Origin: Prochilodus magdalenae | Lineage: Eukaryota > Chordata > Actinopteri > Characiformes > Prochilodontidae | Assembly (NCBI GenBank): GCA_024036415.1 | Contig: JAMWET010001256.1 | Span: 456,501-520,500, forward strand | Direction: 5' to 3' | DNA: 64,000 bases | Shown here: in pieces, positions 13,111-25,851 of the stretch | How the letters are laid out: every line of letters starts with the position of its first letter | How positions within the stretch are numbered: position 1 is the first letter of the stretch | Made by a program: the position numbers and the translations under genes | Notes under the pieces: model-generated | The model's input: the letters and a program-made list of their open reading frames with translations, nothing else | What the model was told of the DNA's origin: nothing | Database searches by the model: none

Positions 13111-15474
13111 ACCATGAAATAAATGATTTCTGTGAAGCCTGAATGCACAACATTAACTCTTCATCAAATTCAAATCATTACAAATGTGATTTTTCCCCCT
13201 CTTCTATTATCTACTTTCCACTTCAACTTATTTCCAGTATCTGTTGAAAGTTTAGGATCCAAACTTTGGCAGAATTACTTTGCTTTTTTAAATTGAGCTG
13301 CATGTAAGAAATAATGAATGTTATGAGAAGAAGCATCTTAAGGCGTATGTGCCACGAGGGATCTGATGGGGTTAATGAATTAATTAGCTTTTACAAGTAT
13401 TTAACTTGTGCTGTCAACATGTACTATAAGCCTCAGGCCTGACTTGTCTTGGAGGTTGTTTTAGGACTGGCTGCATGAAGCTCCAGGAAAATGAGAACAG
13501 CACCAGCCTTGTTTAACCAGGGTATAGAGAATTCTGTTGAGAAAATGGTGGTGTTTGAAGCCAGCAGCTCTTGATGGCCCTGATCTGATTAGCTTGGAGC
13601 TATTAGAACACCAAAGCATTGCTGTTTACTTACTATTCTAGGAGACAGTGTCTTTCTTCTTCAGCTAATTATTAGGACAGAGAGTTCTGGTGATATATCT
13701 TTGGACAGGCAAGGTTGAAAATCTTTTATTAAGTATAGGCAGCACTGCATCCATAATGTATGAGCTGATATGGGTTTTCGGGATATTAATACCTCGCAAT
13801 TAAGATAAGGCTCTCCATAGATGTGCCACGTCTTCCTTGTTTATTGGGTTATTTCTGTTGATCTTACAATCTTATTTGTATGATGCTAACCTCAATTCTC
13901 AGGCGGCCATATTGCCTGCAAAACAAACACTCCAGTGGAATTTGTAGGAAAGCGAGCACGAATACAAATGAGTCATTTTCTTTTAGCTAATCAAATAGCA
14001 GGTTTCAGAGCCTGCTCCCATTGTGTGCGGTGTGTTATACTAGCCAGCCTCACTCTGCACAATTGCACGTGACATAATAGCGAATGCAGACAGCAGAACT
14101 CATGATGGCTGAGATCTGGCAAGACCAGTCTGATACTAATCAAGCAATACTCTGCTGCTCATTTTGAATTGTGCTGCTGATTAGAGGTGAGGCGATCATG
14201 GGAGAAACTATATTGGCCTAATATTGATCCTGTTTGGACTTTCATTCAGTTACAAGGTTCGTTTTGTGACTCCAGTCGTGATTTGCATCCTGTTTTTCGG
14301 GGTGCTGGGCATTGTCGTGCCCCTGCGATGCTTGCTAGCTTTATTTCAGCGCTGTATGGTTTCTGTTATTGCTGTTTGTGGTATGTGCTCCAGTATGTTC
14401 TATATGCATCCGTGTAGTGGTGTGATAAGGGAATTAGCCAACATTCATACTGATGCCTTTTTTATTCCATTTATTACTTACAAATGAAAAGTCAGTTCAT
14501 GACCACAGTGGTTTACAGACTAATCATGAATATAGATAGGTTAATTATACAACCAAAACAGTTAGGATGGTATAAACAATGCAAATACAAAAATACATTA
14601 AAATTTATGTCATTTCCAAACACAGGTTTTTCCATACTGTACAAAATTCTTCTGATTTGCAGCTGTAGAATATGATTAAGACAAGCTAGATATCGGAACA
14701 AGTATGGTTATTGTCTTAGTGTTGCTGATAAGGTCCTCTGCCAATTCCCTGGCACCAAATGATGTGGCATTTTTTTATGTCAATATGTTTTAAAGTAAAT
14801 TTTAAGCAAAGTAAAATGTAGTACATTTTAAAGTCCACTAGGTTTAATCGTTTCTTGAGGGATTGTCCTGAGGAACCATACAAATCCTTATACAGCCTTA
14901 AGCTTTACAGCTTAATTTGGATGAGGTTAAATGTAACAATGGCACAAGTGTATGGTTAAATGATTAGCATTTAGAATTGTAAATTGTTCTGATATTTACA
15001 TAGAAGGTATGTGACTTGGCCTAACGCTATGATTTAGCTATAGAATAAAATGAGCTGTTTTCCCTTTTTTGATGATCGCGTGAATATTTAAAGAGCTCCG
15101 CTCTGCTTTTGGAGTTAGAGTTTGGAACTGAACTCTCATGTTTTAACTATACCAATGTAAATACAGTTTTTCATTCTATGGCACCTTTAACTTTGTGTTT
15201 TTGGTGATCAGATCTCATTGGGATTTTTCTTGGCTGCATGAAAAGCCAAGTGTAAACATTAACAGGACACACTGTGAGCAGATTATGACTGAATCACTCA
15301 AATCACATTGGGAGGTGGTGAGATTTGGTTCCTGACTATATATAACTCAAGTGTAAATGGAATGTGTTAATCTATATACAACTGTGTGAGCGGAAATGCT
15401 TCTTCTGGGTGCTGAATCACAAAGAGGATAAACAATGAACCAAAGATGCCTTCATACCCACCAGGATGTTTTAG
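13111..15474. other. Noncoding; 13,300-14,130 candidate regulatory sequence
   Basis: Repeat-free with several TAATTA/AATTAG cores (13,375-13,390), E-box-like motifs and moderate composition to about 14,130. From 14,200 to 15,470 I see nothing recognisable. Confidence 0.35.
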
Positions 15475-15686
15475 TGGTTGGGGTAGCTCAGTGGGTAACA
15501 CCACTACGCAGAGTGCCATCTCTATGTGTGGGAGACTGGGGTTCGAATCCCAGTCTGGGTGACTATCCTGTGCTACACCAATAAGAGTCCTTGGGCAAGA
15601 CTCCTAACACTACGTTGGCCTACCTGTAATCATTAACCTTGTAAGTCGCTCTGGATAAGAGCGTCAACTAAATGCCATAAATGTAG
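15475..15686 (+). mobile_element. tRNA-derived SINE with L2-like tail
   Basis: The head has an A box TAGCTCAGTGG (15484-15494) and a B box GGTTCGAATCC (15540-15550), the split promoter for RNA polymerase III. The 3' part contains GTAAGTCGCTCTGGATAAG near 15,640, the tail shared by many fish SINEs and L2-type LINEs. The cloverleaf is not intact (no proper acceptor pairing), so it is a SINE and not a tRNA gene. Confidence 0.85.
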
Positions 15687-16499
15687 GTGGCCAGGCAAAG
15701 CCCCTTATAGTAACAGTGGAATAAAGAGTTAACAAATGTAGAGTGAAAACATTGCATGTTATGATCTTGTCTGGTCCTCGTTTTAGTAAAAAGTGTAAAG
15801 CGGAACCTGGCCAATGTTTACCCAAAGATGACCAGGACACAAAGCAGTAAGGAGTTAAAAATACCTTATAATACTTACTCATGTTTTGGTCTATAATGGG
15901 AATCGATGATGTAATCTAGAGCATTCCTTTCTGTGTATCTGGGTTTTTAAAAGTTTCTGTGGAAGGCTGGCTGAGCAATAGCAGTTATGCAAACGATGTA
16001 GCAGGGTAAGAACAACTGGTCCCTGTGGAAAAGTCTCTGTAGATAACGTATGGCCTTGTGACTCTTCTGAACAAACATCTTTTGGGACATCCACAAGGAT
16101 TTGCCCTTTAGTGAGGGTGATTAGGACAGTCTGGAAACCCAGGAGAGACTGTTGGTGTTAGTGGTTTGGAGAGGTTTGGGTGTTGAGATGCTATTCTATG
16201 AGAATGCCTTTAGCCTAGGCCTGATCAGAAGGCCGAAGCCTTCACACCTTTCGCACTTGCTGAGCTTCCACACCTTTTGCAGAATTACCAATTATTACTT
16301 CAATAGCTCAGAAGCTCTCTTATTTTGATTATACTTTAATTCAGTTACTTTATTTCTGTCATGTACCATTGCTAAATGGACTCTTGAACTTGTTTAAAAA
16401 TACCAAAAAGAAACTAAATTACTTCAGCATTTTATTTTGAAAGTAGGCACACTTACTTTACTAGTGTGTGCTCTGTATGCCGTATTATATTTTCATTGA
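15687..16499. other. Noncoding, nothing recognised
   Basis: AT-rich unique-looking sequence between the SINE and a Tc1 fragment. Confidence 0.4.
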
Positions 16500-16880
16500 T
16501 ATATAAACACAGCCGAGTCACATAATTATGAGGATCCATAGAGCGAACACAGTGATTGACATGGTCCTACAGATGCTCAGTTGGATTGAAGTCTGGGAAA
16601 TTAGGGGGGCATGGTAGTACCTGGAAGCCTTGATCATGCTCTTCCAACCAATGCCGGACATGTAAAGCCGTGTGACATGTCACACTCTCTTGCTGGAATA
16701 CAATCAGCCTGCATCGCTCCTTTAACCCATGAAAGCAATAAGGGATATGGGTTCCAGGAAGCCTATTACACACCTTATTTACCCATCAGGCCAGCAAGAC
16801 ATGTGACTTTCTTCATGAGCAATGCGCTACCACTGTTGGAAGTAGGACGTTGTCATAATACATGCAATCTGTTTAAATAT
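16500..16880 (-). mobile_element. Tc1-like transposase fragment
   Basis: The minus strand at 16567-16773 encodes FQQESVTCHTALHVRHWLEE followed by PCPPNFPDFNPTEHL, matching the second Asp and last Glu regions of Tc1 transposases (QQD.... and P.SPDLNPIEHLW). It is truncated on both sides and has no clear inverted repeats. Limits are approximate. Confidence 0.75.
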
Positions 16881-19800
16881 AAAGGTATTTTGATGAATCT
16901 GTAAAAAATCCTGCTTTAGCTAACTGACAGCATGTAACCCCCCAGGTTCTTGACCCTTGTCTTCATTTTTGTATATTGCCATGCTAAATATGTGCCGGAC
17001 ACGCTTTTCAATTGGAATGGAGAGGTATTAGTATGTGAAACACGAGCGACATGTGTGTTCTGAAGTGGCTCTATGGACAGGAAGCTGGGGGTGGAAGGAG
17101 AGAGAGCACTTAGTCTGGGCTATAATAGATGCCCTTTAGCTGGCCAGCATCTATCTCTTCTCAGAGCCCCATACCGTCTACTTTCACATCCCAATTTACT
17201 TTTCATCCTTTTAAGATGGTGCAAGCAGACATCACAAAAAGCCGACAAGAGCCTCTTCCATTTTCTTGTAATTAGAGCCAAATTATTTTTCCCCCCGCTC
17301 TCAGTCTTCTGCAGCAATTTGAATGCCGTGAAATAGCTAGGTTCAAAATAAATATTCATCTAACGCTCAAAGGGAGCATTCCTTCCTTTAGTCTACCCCG
17401 TCAGTCATCAAAGGTCATCTGATGCATTTTTCTCATTTTAGAATGAGATGGATTATTCCAACCATTAAAGCCACAAACAGGGATCTTTTGCAAAGAGTGC
17501 AAAAAGCCTCTGACAAAAGCAGAAAGATTTCTGCTGAAAACTCTTAATGTATTTGGTTTATATTTAACAATGAATTAAACAACTGTTGTGTATTGTCTCA
17601 CAAGACAGCAGCAAATGTATTTGGAAAAGGAAACATAGGCAGCACTGTGCAACCATCACACAACCTTTTCTTTTCTTTCTGGCTCAAACAGCTACTAAGA
17701 ACAAGTACATCATTTTTCAAGAGCTGTTTTAGAGCAGATATGAAGACATAGTAGATAATATATGTAATAATCCACTTGCATGAAAAACGTAAAGTCAAAA
17801 TTAAATAAGCGAACAGTTTCTAAATCTGCAGTACGAGAGAAAATGGGACTCCTAACAACCTAACATCCAACAACTGATAGACCACCAAACCGCTCGCTAT
17901 CAGATAAACAGCACTTAAAGCATTTACTCTGGCTTCAGATCTGAAAATATCCACAGGTGTTTCTACCCATCCATCCACTGTGAGAGAACAACACCAGGCT
18001 GTGAGTCTAAAAGGATGTGTAGCCATCAAGAAGCCATTACTGAAAAAAGAAAGGGTTAGGGTTAGGGACAGAAAAGAAGAAAAAATGCTCATCAAATAAA
18101 GAAGCTGCACCTGTTGCTATTTTGTTTGGGATTAATTGGGGGGTGAAAAACGCAACCAAAGATTCTAAAGGTTCATTTATGCTCAACAATAAATACAGAT
18201 ACAGAAACTGATGTGGAGGCAGCCTTCTGACTGTCCCCCTAGTTCATCCATAGTTCTCTTAAAGCTTACAAACACAGACAAAACAGACCAGTACCCTCTG
18301 AAATGGTGGGGTCAGTGTAGTCAATATGTTCAAACGAGACCCAACCATATGTTTCTACGGACACAAAGAAACTTTAAAATGGCAAAAACTTTTTGAGAAC
18401 AGATTTGGTTCCAAATTTTAAACATGTGTATGATGTCACTTCTGCCAGGCCCATTTGTTGTTGTCAAAAACTTTTGCCTCTGGACCCTGGACTCCCTTGC
18501 TGATTCATGGAAGTATTTTTAACTGCCGATTTATTTTCGTGCATAAATTGAATAAAAATAATAAAAATTATTATTGAATAACATAACTTTGGTACTGTGG
18601 AAAGTAGTATGTAAATTTCTTCAGAAAATAAAAGCAAGTTTCCTAAAAAGACTAAAATCTCTGTCAAAGCTGTGTCTTCGTCTCCTCCATCATGATACTA
18701 GCCAGTGTGGGCAGTTAATGTTACAGAATTGGCAGCTAGTGTTCTCCTCTTAGCATGCTGAGCTGTCCAGTGATGTTACTTTAGCAGCTGCTTTAAAAAG
18801 ATGCAGTGGCACTTCACATGACTCCAGCCATGTAATTAAGTGGGACCTGTACTGGCTGGAACTGGGCACAACTAAATTGGATAAAGGCCATTATAAAGGA
18901 AAAGAGCGGAAAACTACATACTAAAATTAACTTGTAGAAGCTTGAGTATGTTTCTCTGTTGAACATATGCTTCAGACAATGTAAAATGAATGATATGATG
19001 ACTGTTTTCACTGGAAGTTAAATACTTGACTTGTGCACAGTGTTGTATATAGAGTCATTTTTGTAAATGAACTGGAATGTATCATAAAGTCCATGTAGAT
19101 AAACATCACTTTACTATTTCCTAATGCCTTAATGCCATAGTGCATAATAAAAAACCTGATGGATACAGGTCATGCTCTATTTGTTGAACTCTGCACTGTA
19201 TTATAGTCATCAGAAAATGTGTATTTCACCTTCATAAGCAAAAAGAACTATTGCAATACCACATTTAACAGCTTGCTGAAAATGAACACTGACTGATGAT
19301 TTTGGCCTCCTTCTGGTATTTATGATCGAACCACTTGTATTACAAAATGTAAACTTATTACAGGGTCTAGGAATGAATCTGCAGATGTCTTCATGCATAA
19401 AAGAAGCCTTTGATGTGAAATGTGCTGCTGATGTAAAGCAGTGCTCTTACATTGGGCCACTGGTGCGTTGACAGCGTTTAGAGGTTTAAACTGGGTATTG
19501 CTATAAAGAGAAATCTCTACGATGTGTGCATGTCTTTTAGTGTTTTTGATGCTTAAAGAGATGGAATTTTTCATGGTCGTTATCCAAAGCGATTAATGTC
19601 TCTAAAAGCTCCCTCACTGAAAACCATGATACCATAAATACACAGGTAATGTTAAATGCAGCAACTGAGAGACGGCAGCCAACACTTAAGCTACACTTAA
19701 ACTACATGCTTGGTGAAATGACAGATTTAGATTTTTTCATCTCAGGATTTGAGGAGACATAAGACATAAGGGGACTCCAGAGCATATGTTCTCAACATCC

Positions 19801-21067
19801 TTACTAGTGACAGTAATTAGATCAATTAAAAATATAATGTGCCTTTCAACAGTAAATAATTGCTGTTGTATCAAAACATCATATTTAATATTTTATGCTA
19901 TTTGATAACTACAGCTGTTGTTTATTGTACAGCTTATTTATTGCAAATCTAAAAAAGCTCTAGAATTACATAAAACTTTAATTGCTCTGTAAACTCCTCT
20001 CCATGATGCAGATACAAGTTTCTGCTGTGAAAACAACACTTCTCAACATTTTAGTTTAGTTAGTTTAGGGTGGATTGCTGTATTACTCAGTTCTACTTTT
20101 GCCCCTCTCAAAATCTGCATACAGTTAAATGTAAGCAAGTTACAAGCAAGGTTACCGAGGTGCTTAGTGTGTGTGTGTTTTTTAAGGTAACTGCCGACAA
20201 TCAATGAACATTTTTTGCAGCCATGTGCTCCCACTCAAGCTACAAAAAGCATAGGGTTCATTGATTGGCCTCTTCCGTCTTTCTAAGTGTTTGTTCTTGG
20301 TTTATGTTCTTGAAGGACCCACATAATGAGATGAGAGCTTTCAAAGGCCACGGCCAGGGACTCAAATCTGGGGTCTGATGCATTTTCTATCAAAGGACCC
20401 CTTTGAAGCCTGAGGTGAACTTGAAAAAAGTGTTTTTTCACTTCACAGGCAGTAATAAAAAGTAAATGTTCTAAAAGACAGAAAACCGGGCCAGTGAATT
20501 GAAATGTCAGGTACTAGAACGTTTAAAAAACTGAAGTGAGAAGTTAAATATACATGATCAAGAACGTACACTTCAGTGGCAGGAGTGACTGAATGTCATG
20601 AATATCTTATGAGACACCTGGCTGATTGCGTTTTAATTTCCTCCGTAATCGCTCACTGATTTGGCAGGCATCGTGCACTTGGCAGATGTGTTTGTGAAAT
20701 CCTATGGGAAGACAGTTTAAGTTTTATGTATATTGTGTGATAACTCATTTGGTAAATTTCTGTTGTGTATCATTATCTTTATTATGTGTAATGAAGCAAT
20801 GTGCACCATTATGCTATGGAAGCTGTTATGCCTTTGTAAGCATTCTAAGCCTAAGGCCAGCTTTCACATATGCATTTCACATAAACTGTTGTCAGTACGT
20901 CCAGCCTATTAGGATTTTACCAGCTTTGTGCCTAAGGTATAATTTCAATATAAGCAATCAGAGCTGCTCCCAGTTGTCATCTGGGTTGCCCACCAAGTTG
21001 CCTCACAAGCATGCACTATTTATTTAGTCTGTTTAACATATTATTTGTGTTTCATGCTAAATTGTTC
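16881..21067. other. Noncoding; 17,040-17,480 the best candidate conserved element
   Basis: The 17,040-17,480 block is free of repeats, contains CTTGTAATTAGAGCC (about 17,265) and AATAAATATTCAT (about 17,347), and has the even composition usual for vertebrate conserved noncoding elements. The rest holds only short incidental ORFs. Confidence 0.4.
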
Positions 21068-21069
21068 TA

Positions 21070-22573
21070 CAAACAGGATTCCAAAAAAGTTGGGACACTA
21101 AACAAATTGTGAATAAAAACTGAATGCAATGATGTGGAGGTGCCAACATCTAATATTTTATTCAGAATAGAACACAAATCACAGATCAAAAGTTTAAACT
21201 GAGAGAATGTATCATTTTAAGGGAAAAATATGTTGTTTCAAAATTTCATGGCGTCAACAAATCCCAAAAAAGTTGGGACAAGGCTATTTTTACCACTGTG
21301 TGGCATCCCCCCTTCTTCTTACAACACTCAACAGACGTCTGGGGACAGAGGAGACCAGTTTCTCAAGTTTAGAAATAGGAATGCTCTCCCATTCATGTCT
21401 AATACAGGCCTCTAACTGTTCAATCGTCTTGGGCCTTCTTTGTCGCACCTTCCTCTTTATGATGCACCAAATGTTCTCTATAAGTGAAAGATCTGGACTG
21501 CAGGCTGGCCATTTCAGTACCCGGATCCTTCTCCTACGTAGAATGTGGTCTGGCATAAATGCAGGGTCTTCCCTGAAAGAGATGACGTCTAGATGGGAGC
21601 ATATGTTGTTCTAGAACCTGAACATAGTTCTCTGCATTAATGGTGCCTTTCCAGACATGCAAGCTGCCCATGCCACAAACACTCATGCACGGAGCGTTGA
21701 TAACAACTTGGGTTATCCTTGTCCTCTCTGGTCCGGATGACATGGCGTCCCAGTGTTCCATAAAGAACTTGAAATCGTGACTCATCTGACCACAGAACAG
21801 TCTTTCATTTTGCCACACTCCATTTTAAAAGACCCCTGGCCCAGTGCAAGCGTCTGAGCTTGTGGAGCTTGCTTAGAAATGGCTTCCTTTTTGCACTGTA
21901 GAGTTTCAGCTGGCAACGGCGGATGGCACGGTGGATTGTGTTCACTGACAATGCTTTCTGGAAGTATTCCTGAGCCCATTCTGTTATTTCCTTGACAGTG
22001 GCATTCCTGTTTGAGGTGCAGTGACGTTTAAGGGCCCGGAGATCACGAGCATCCAGTAGAGTTTTACGGCCTTGACCCTTGTTTCAGATTCTCTTAATCT
22101 TTTGATGATGTTATGCACGGTTGATGATGATAACTTAAAAGTCTTTGCTATTTTACGCTGGGTAACACCATTCTGGTATTGCTGCATCTTTCTGCGCAAC
22201 AATGGTGGAATTGGTGATCCTCTTACCATCTTGGCTTCAGAGAGACACTGACACTCTGAGAAGCTCTTTTTATAGCCAATCATGTTGTCAATTGACCTAA
22301 TTAGTGTTAATTGGTCTTCCAGCTGTTCGTTATATGCTCAATTTCCATTTTCCATCCACTTATTGCTACTTGTCCCAACTTTTTTGGGATTTGTTGACGT
22401 CATGAAATTTTGAAACAACATATTTTTCCCTTAAAATGATACATTCTCTCAGTTTCAAATTTTGATCTGTGATTTGTGTTCTATTCTGAATAAAATGTTT
22501 GATGTTGGCACCTCCACATCATTGCATTCAGTTTTTATTCACAATTGTCCCAACTTTTTTGGAATCCGGTTTG
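21070..22573 (-). mobile_element. Tc1-like transposon with long terminal inverted repeats and broken transposase
   Basis: The ends CAAACAGGATTCC and GGAATCCGGTTTG are flanked by TA at 21068-21069 and 22574-22575, the expected target duplication. The inverted repeats run about 210 bases and are nearly identical. Each contains CCAAAAAAGTTGGGAC twice, about 183 bases apart on the left, as in IR/DR-type Tc1 elements. The minus strand encodes a transposase in pieces: a helix-turn-helix stretch (RKIAKTFKLSSSTVHNIIKR, near 22,150) and a DDE end (KWPACSPDLSLIENIW, near 21,480). Stops and frameshifts between them make it inactive. The close match between the two ends suggests a fairly recent insertion. 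Confidence 0.92.
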
Positions 22574-22919
22574 TACTTGTTTTATCGTTTTTGCCTTTAA
22601 CCCCATTTAACTAATCATAACTCTTCATTTCTGCATGCAAATTATTGTCAAATTATTAATGTTGGACCCCTAAAAGTTTACAAAAAATCCTGTTAGCAGA
22701 AATAAATCTCAGACATGAACGATCCCCATTAATGTGACCTACACTAAGTGAACAGATCACAATGGAGAAGTGCATTGTACAGTGAGGCGAAACAACATAG
22801 TTTTATACTATTTAGTATCCAGTTCATATATCCACTTCGACTTTACCTTTACCTACATAAACTAATAAAAATAATAAAAAAATTAAACTGATACGGAAAA
22901 GACTTGGACACAATTTAGA

Positions 22920-22985
22920 CACTATATTAATCAGTCATTATTTATTTGTATAGCGCTTTTTACAACTAACGTCGTCTCAAAGCAG
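22920..22985 (-). repeat. Fish interspersed repeat end module
   Basis: Contains TATTTGTATAGCGCTTTTTA then TCTCAAAGCAGCTTCACAGA. An inverted copy lies at 25,095-25,165. The sequence to the right (to about 23,230) may be more of the same element, but I do not recognise it. Confidence 0.55.
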
Positions 22986-23239
22986 CTTCACAGAAGGGGG
23001 AAACCCATTCTCCTCAGGTCGATCCCGGATTAGGAGAGAAAGACAGAACTAACAGGAAAAAGCTTAGATCATCTATTAGATACAGTCTGATTTAACCAAG
23101 AGGGAGTCATCGCAAAGATGGAGCCGACCCATAGGTTCTCTGTTTAAGTGAGAGATAGAATTCATGATCAGCGGCAGAAGCTGTATTAATACAACAACTA
23201 GCAATCACGGTAAAGGAGCTTCCCAGAAGTCTCAGAGAT

Positions 23240-23840
23240 AACATCATTAAATAACATTTGAATGCAAGAAGCTACGGGGCCATAACAAAGACCCTTAACA
23301 TTCCTGCCGATGCAATTGGTTCAATACTATGCAATTACAAAACTCAAGGAACCACAACTAATCTTCCCTGGGCAGGAACACCATGCAAGACTTCTCTCAG
23401 ACTAATGATGAGGATGGTAAGAGAGAAGCCAGCAGTCACTTAGACAGTTTTGATGACTTGAATGCAGCACAAACAGCAGTTACACCGAGATAAAGTAAAT
23501 CATGTTCTTTCCTACACCTCAAACAACACTACTCTGTTAAGAAAGAAGCACAGAGGTACTCTAGTCAGACCAACTCTGTGAAATGTTGCCATGTATGGAG
23601 TTACACAACAGTTACACAAATGATTCAAAGAACACCATCCACAACAAAGCATGGTGGTGGGAGCATCAAGATATGGGTCTGCTATGCACAGTACTATGCC
23701 ATCAAAAGTAAACATGAATGAGATATGAGAGGACAATTTTATCTCATCGACCATAAAACAAAATCTGGGGATTAATATTTCACCATGACAACAAACCCAA
23801 ACATTCAGCCAAAAGTATCTAGGTTCTCTAATTAGTTAAT
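23240..23840 (+). mobile_element. Degenerate Tc1-like transposase
   Basis: On the plus strand, RSYGAITKTLNIPADAIGSI then YKTQGTTTNLPWAGTPCK (23258-23400) match the N-terminal DNA-binding domain of Tc1 transposases. Near 23,640-23,690 a shifted frame reads TKHGGGSIKIWVC, matching the TVKHGGGSIMLWGC motif. Stops and frameshifts run throughout. Confidence 0.75.
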
Positions 23841-25094
23841 CCAGCTAGTTCAGCTAGGTGTTGTATTGAGAATGAATGGCACACTTAAGCAGTCAACCAT
23901 GAGCCAAGCTCACCATGCTGCGCCTCCTTCTTTCCCAATGCTTCTCAGTCTTTCACACTAAATGTGTAATCTATAATGGATTTGTTGATTCTAGCTGGTG
24001 TATTTCTAATCAGTTACATATTACCTGTGTATTATGTGTTCTACTCATTCGCAGTCAGGAAGTAATTGGACAGTAAATTAAGCAGCCAAGCTGGGTGAGA
24101 AAATACACTTTAGTTTCCCTAAAAACTTGCAGTGGACAGTTTCTCAGAATTTCATGGTCGTCCATAGATTTATTTTAAGAATACAATCCAACTGTTCAAA
24201 TATGTACCATCATAATTATTTGACGGAAGTACAAGCTGTTCTTTTTGCTGAGGTACTAAATAAGAAGTGCTCAGTACTGCTCAGATTATTTGGCAGATTC
24301 ATAATTCGCTTTTGTCCATTTCTCACTCTTGTGCATTACTATTGACATGCTTTTGTAATGCTCTTCATTAGTTTTCAAATGAACTAAGGGAAAAACCATC
24401 ATTATCAGCTGTTAACTCTGCTTTCTGAAACCTGCCGAGAAATTTGCTTTTCCAACTCAGCAGAGGGAACGTACGGTTGGTTGATTGGCTACTTGATCTA
24501 ATTTAATAACATGCAGCTATTTCTATTATGAAAGTCAAAGTGAACTACAACAAGTAGTGCACATGCAAATATAACACCAAGTCAAGTTCACATGGACAAC
24601 AGGTAGACATACTAGACACCATATACAAGCATTAAATATAGAAAAATACAAAACATAAAATATTGCACACAATATTGTACACGATGACTGATAAACATAA
24701 TAAATATGGTATTATTGTTAACATTGTAAACATTGTGAGCATTGTACTATAGACTATAAGCTATAAACACTGGAACATTAGGCACTGGTATTATTGCAGA
24801 GGGTGGTAGAAACTGTAAACTGAAAGTGTTAAGAACCATTGAAACATAAGAGTGTATGTTTTATTCCAAGTGCCTATCAGCAAACTACTTTAGTTACCAG
24901 CTGTCGACCCATATAGTGTAATTTAAATACATGTTTATTGTTGTTCTGGAAGAGCTCTGAGCTCCGAGTGCTAAGTCTGTAATGCTTGGATTTGTTTTTA
25001 TGGTGGTGCATTGCTGCCAAGCAGAATAAAAATATCATTTTTAATCATAATCATTATTACATAATAACATAATAACAGTACTTTACTTGGTTTA
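23841..25094. other. Noncoding, nothing recognised
   Basis: AT-rich sequence; the ORF at 24127-24345 shows no recognisable content. Confidence 0.4.
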
Positions 25095-25165
25095 TAAACT
25101 GCTTTTCTGTGAAGCTGCTTTGAGACAACATTAGTTGTAAAAAGAGCTATTCAAATAAATAAATA
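25095..25165 (+). repeat. Fish interspersed repeat end module (inverted copy)
   Basis: TTCTGTGAAGCTGCTTTGAG then GTTGTAAAAAGAGCTATTC is the inverse of the 22,920 module with only a few changes over about 55 bases. It runs into the (GATT)n array, as expected for an element that ends in a simple repeat. Confidence 0.55.
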
Positions 25166-25175
25166 TTGATTTGAT

Positions 25176-25200
25176 GGATTGATTGACTGATTGATTGATG

Positions 25201-25244
<44 letters not shown>
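25176..25244. repeat. (GATT)n microsatellite
   Basis: About seventeen GATT-type units with a few changes at the left, next to the interspersed repeat end module. Confidence 0.95.
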
Positions 25245-25322
25245 TTGTTTACATCGGAGTGAAAACTCACTGACACTATGCCTGGCTGGTATTTTCCTAG
25301 TATCTGAATATTCTCAGCTGTC

Positions 25323-25851
25323 TATACAGGTCTGGAAAAAAAGAGACCACCTCAAAATGTTCAGTTTCTCTAGTTGTAAAGTGAATGGGTTTTTGTTTGA
25401 CCTAAATGAGCAGTTCTGTTTTATTCTATACACTAATGGAAACATGTCTCCTCAATTCCAGATCAAATATTGTATTAGATCTGCTTATTTAGAAAATGAC
25501 TAATGACGCCTCCGGAAGCCTGTTTTTGAACCATGCTCCCTGTGCATTTCACCCCAGCCACCGCGCACCTGTCTTTCTGTAGGTCATTTGAAGTCATCTT
25601 ACAGTGGTTAAGTGATATTTGAATGAGGTGGTGCTCATCACGGTCAGTAGAGAGTGGTTTTGTCCTTCTGTCAGTCTGTAGCTGTGTTGTCCTGTGTGTT
25701 TAATGCTTGACCTTGTTCTTACGAACCAGAAGCTCACTCTATCTGCCAGTAAAGCTAGACCCGAACCTTCTGTTTCTCATAAAGAACCTGCTTTACATGT
25801 GGAGTTTTTTTACAATTTGAGTGGTCTCTTATTTTTTTCCAGAGCTGTATA
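25323..25851. repeat. Nonautonomous DNA transposon-like repeat with inverted ends
   Basis: The left end reads TATACAGGTCTGGAAAAAAA then GAGACCACCTCAAA. The right end, reversed, reads TATACAGCTCTGGAAAAAAA then TAAGAGACCACTCAAA. About 530 bases, no transposase motif. Open frames in it are incidental. Confidence 0.7.

Noticed and set aside
15484..15550. A tRNA gene
   Set aside because: A and B boxes are present but the cloverleaf is not, and an L2-like tail follows; it is a SINE.
18053..18067. Interstitial telomere repeat
   Set aside because: Only about two and a half TTAGGG units; expected by chance in a window of this size.
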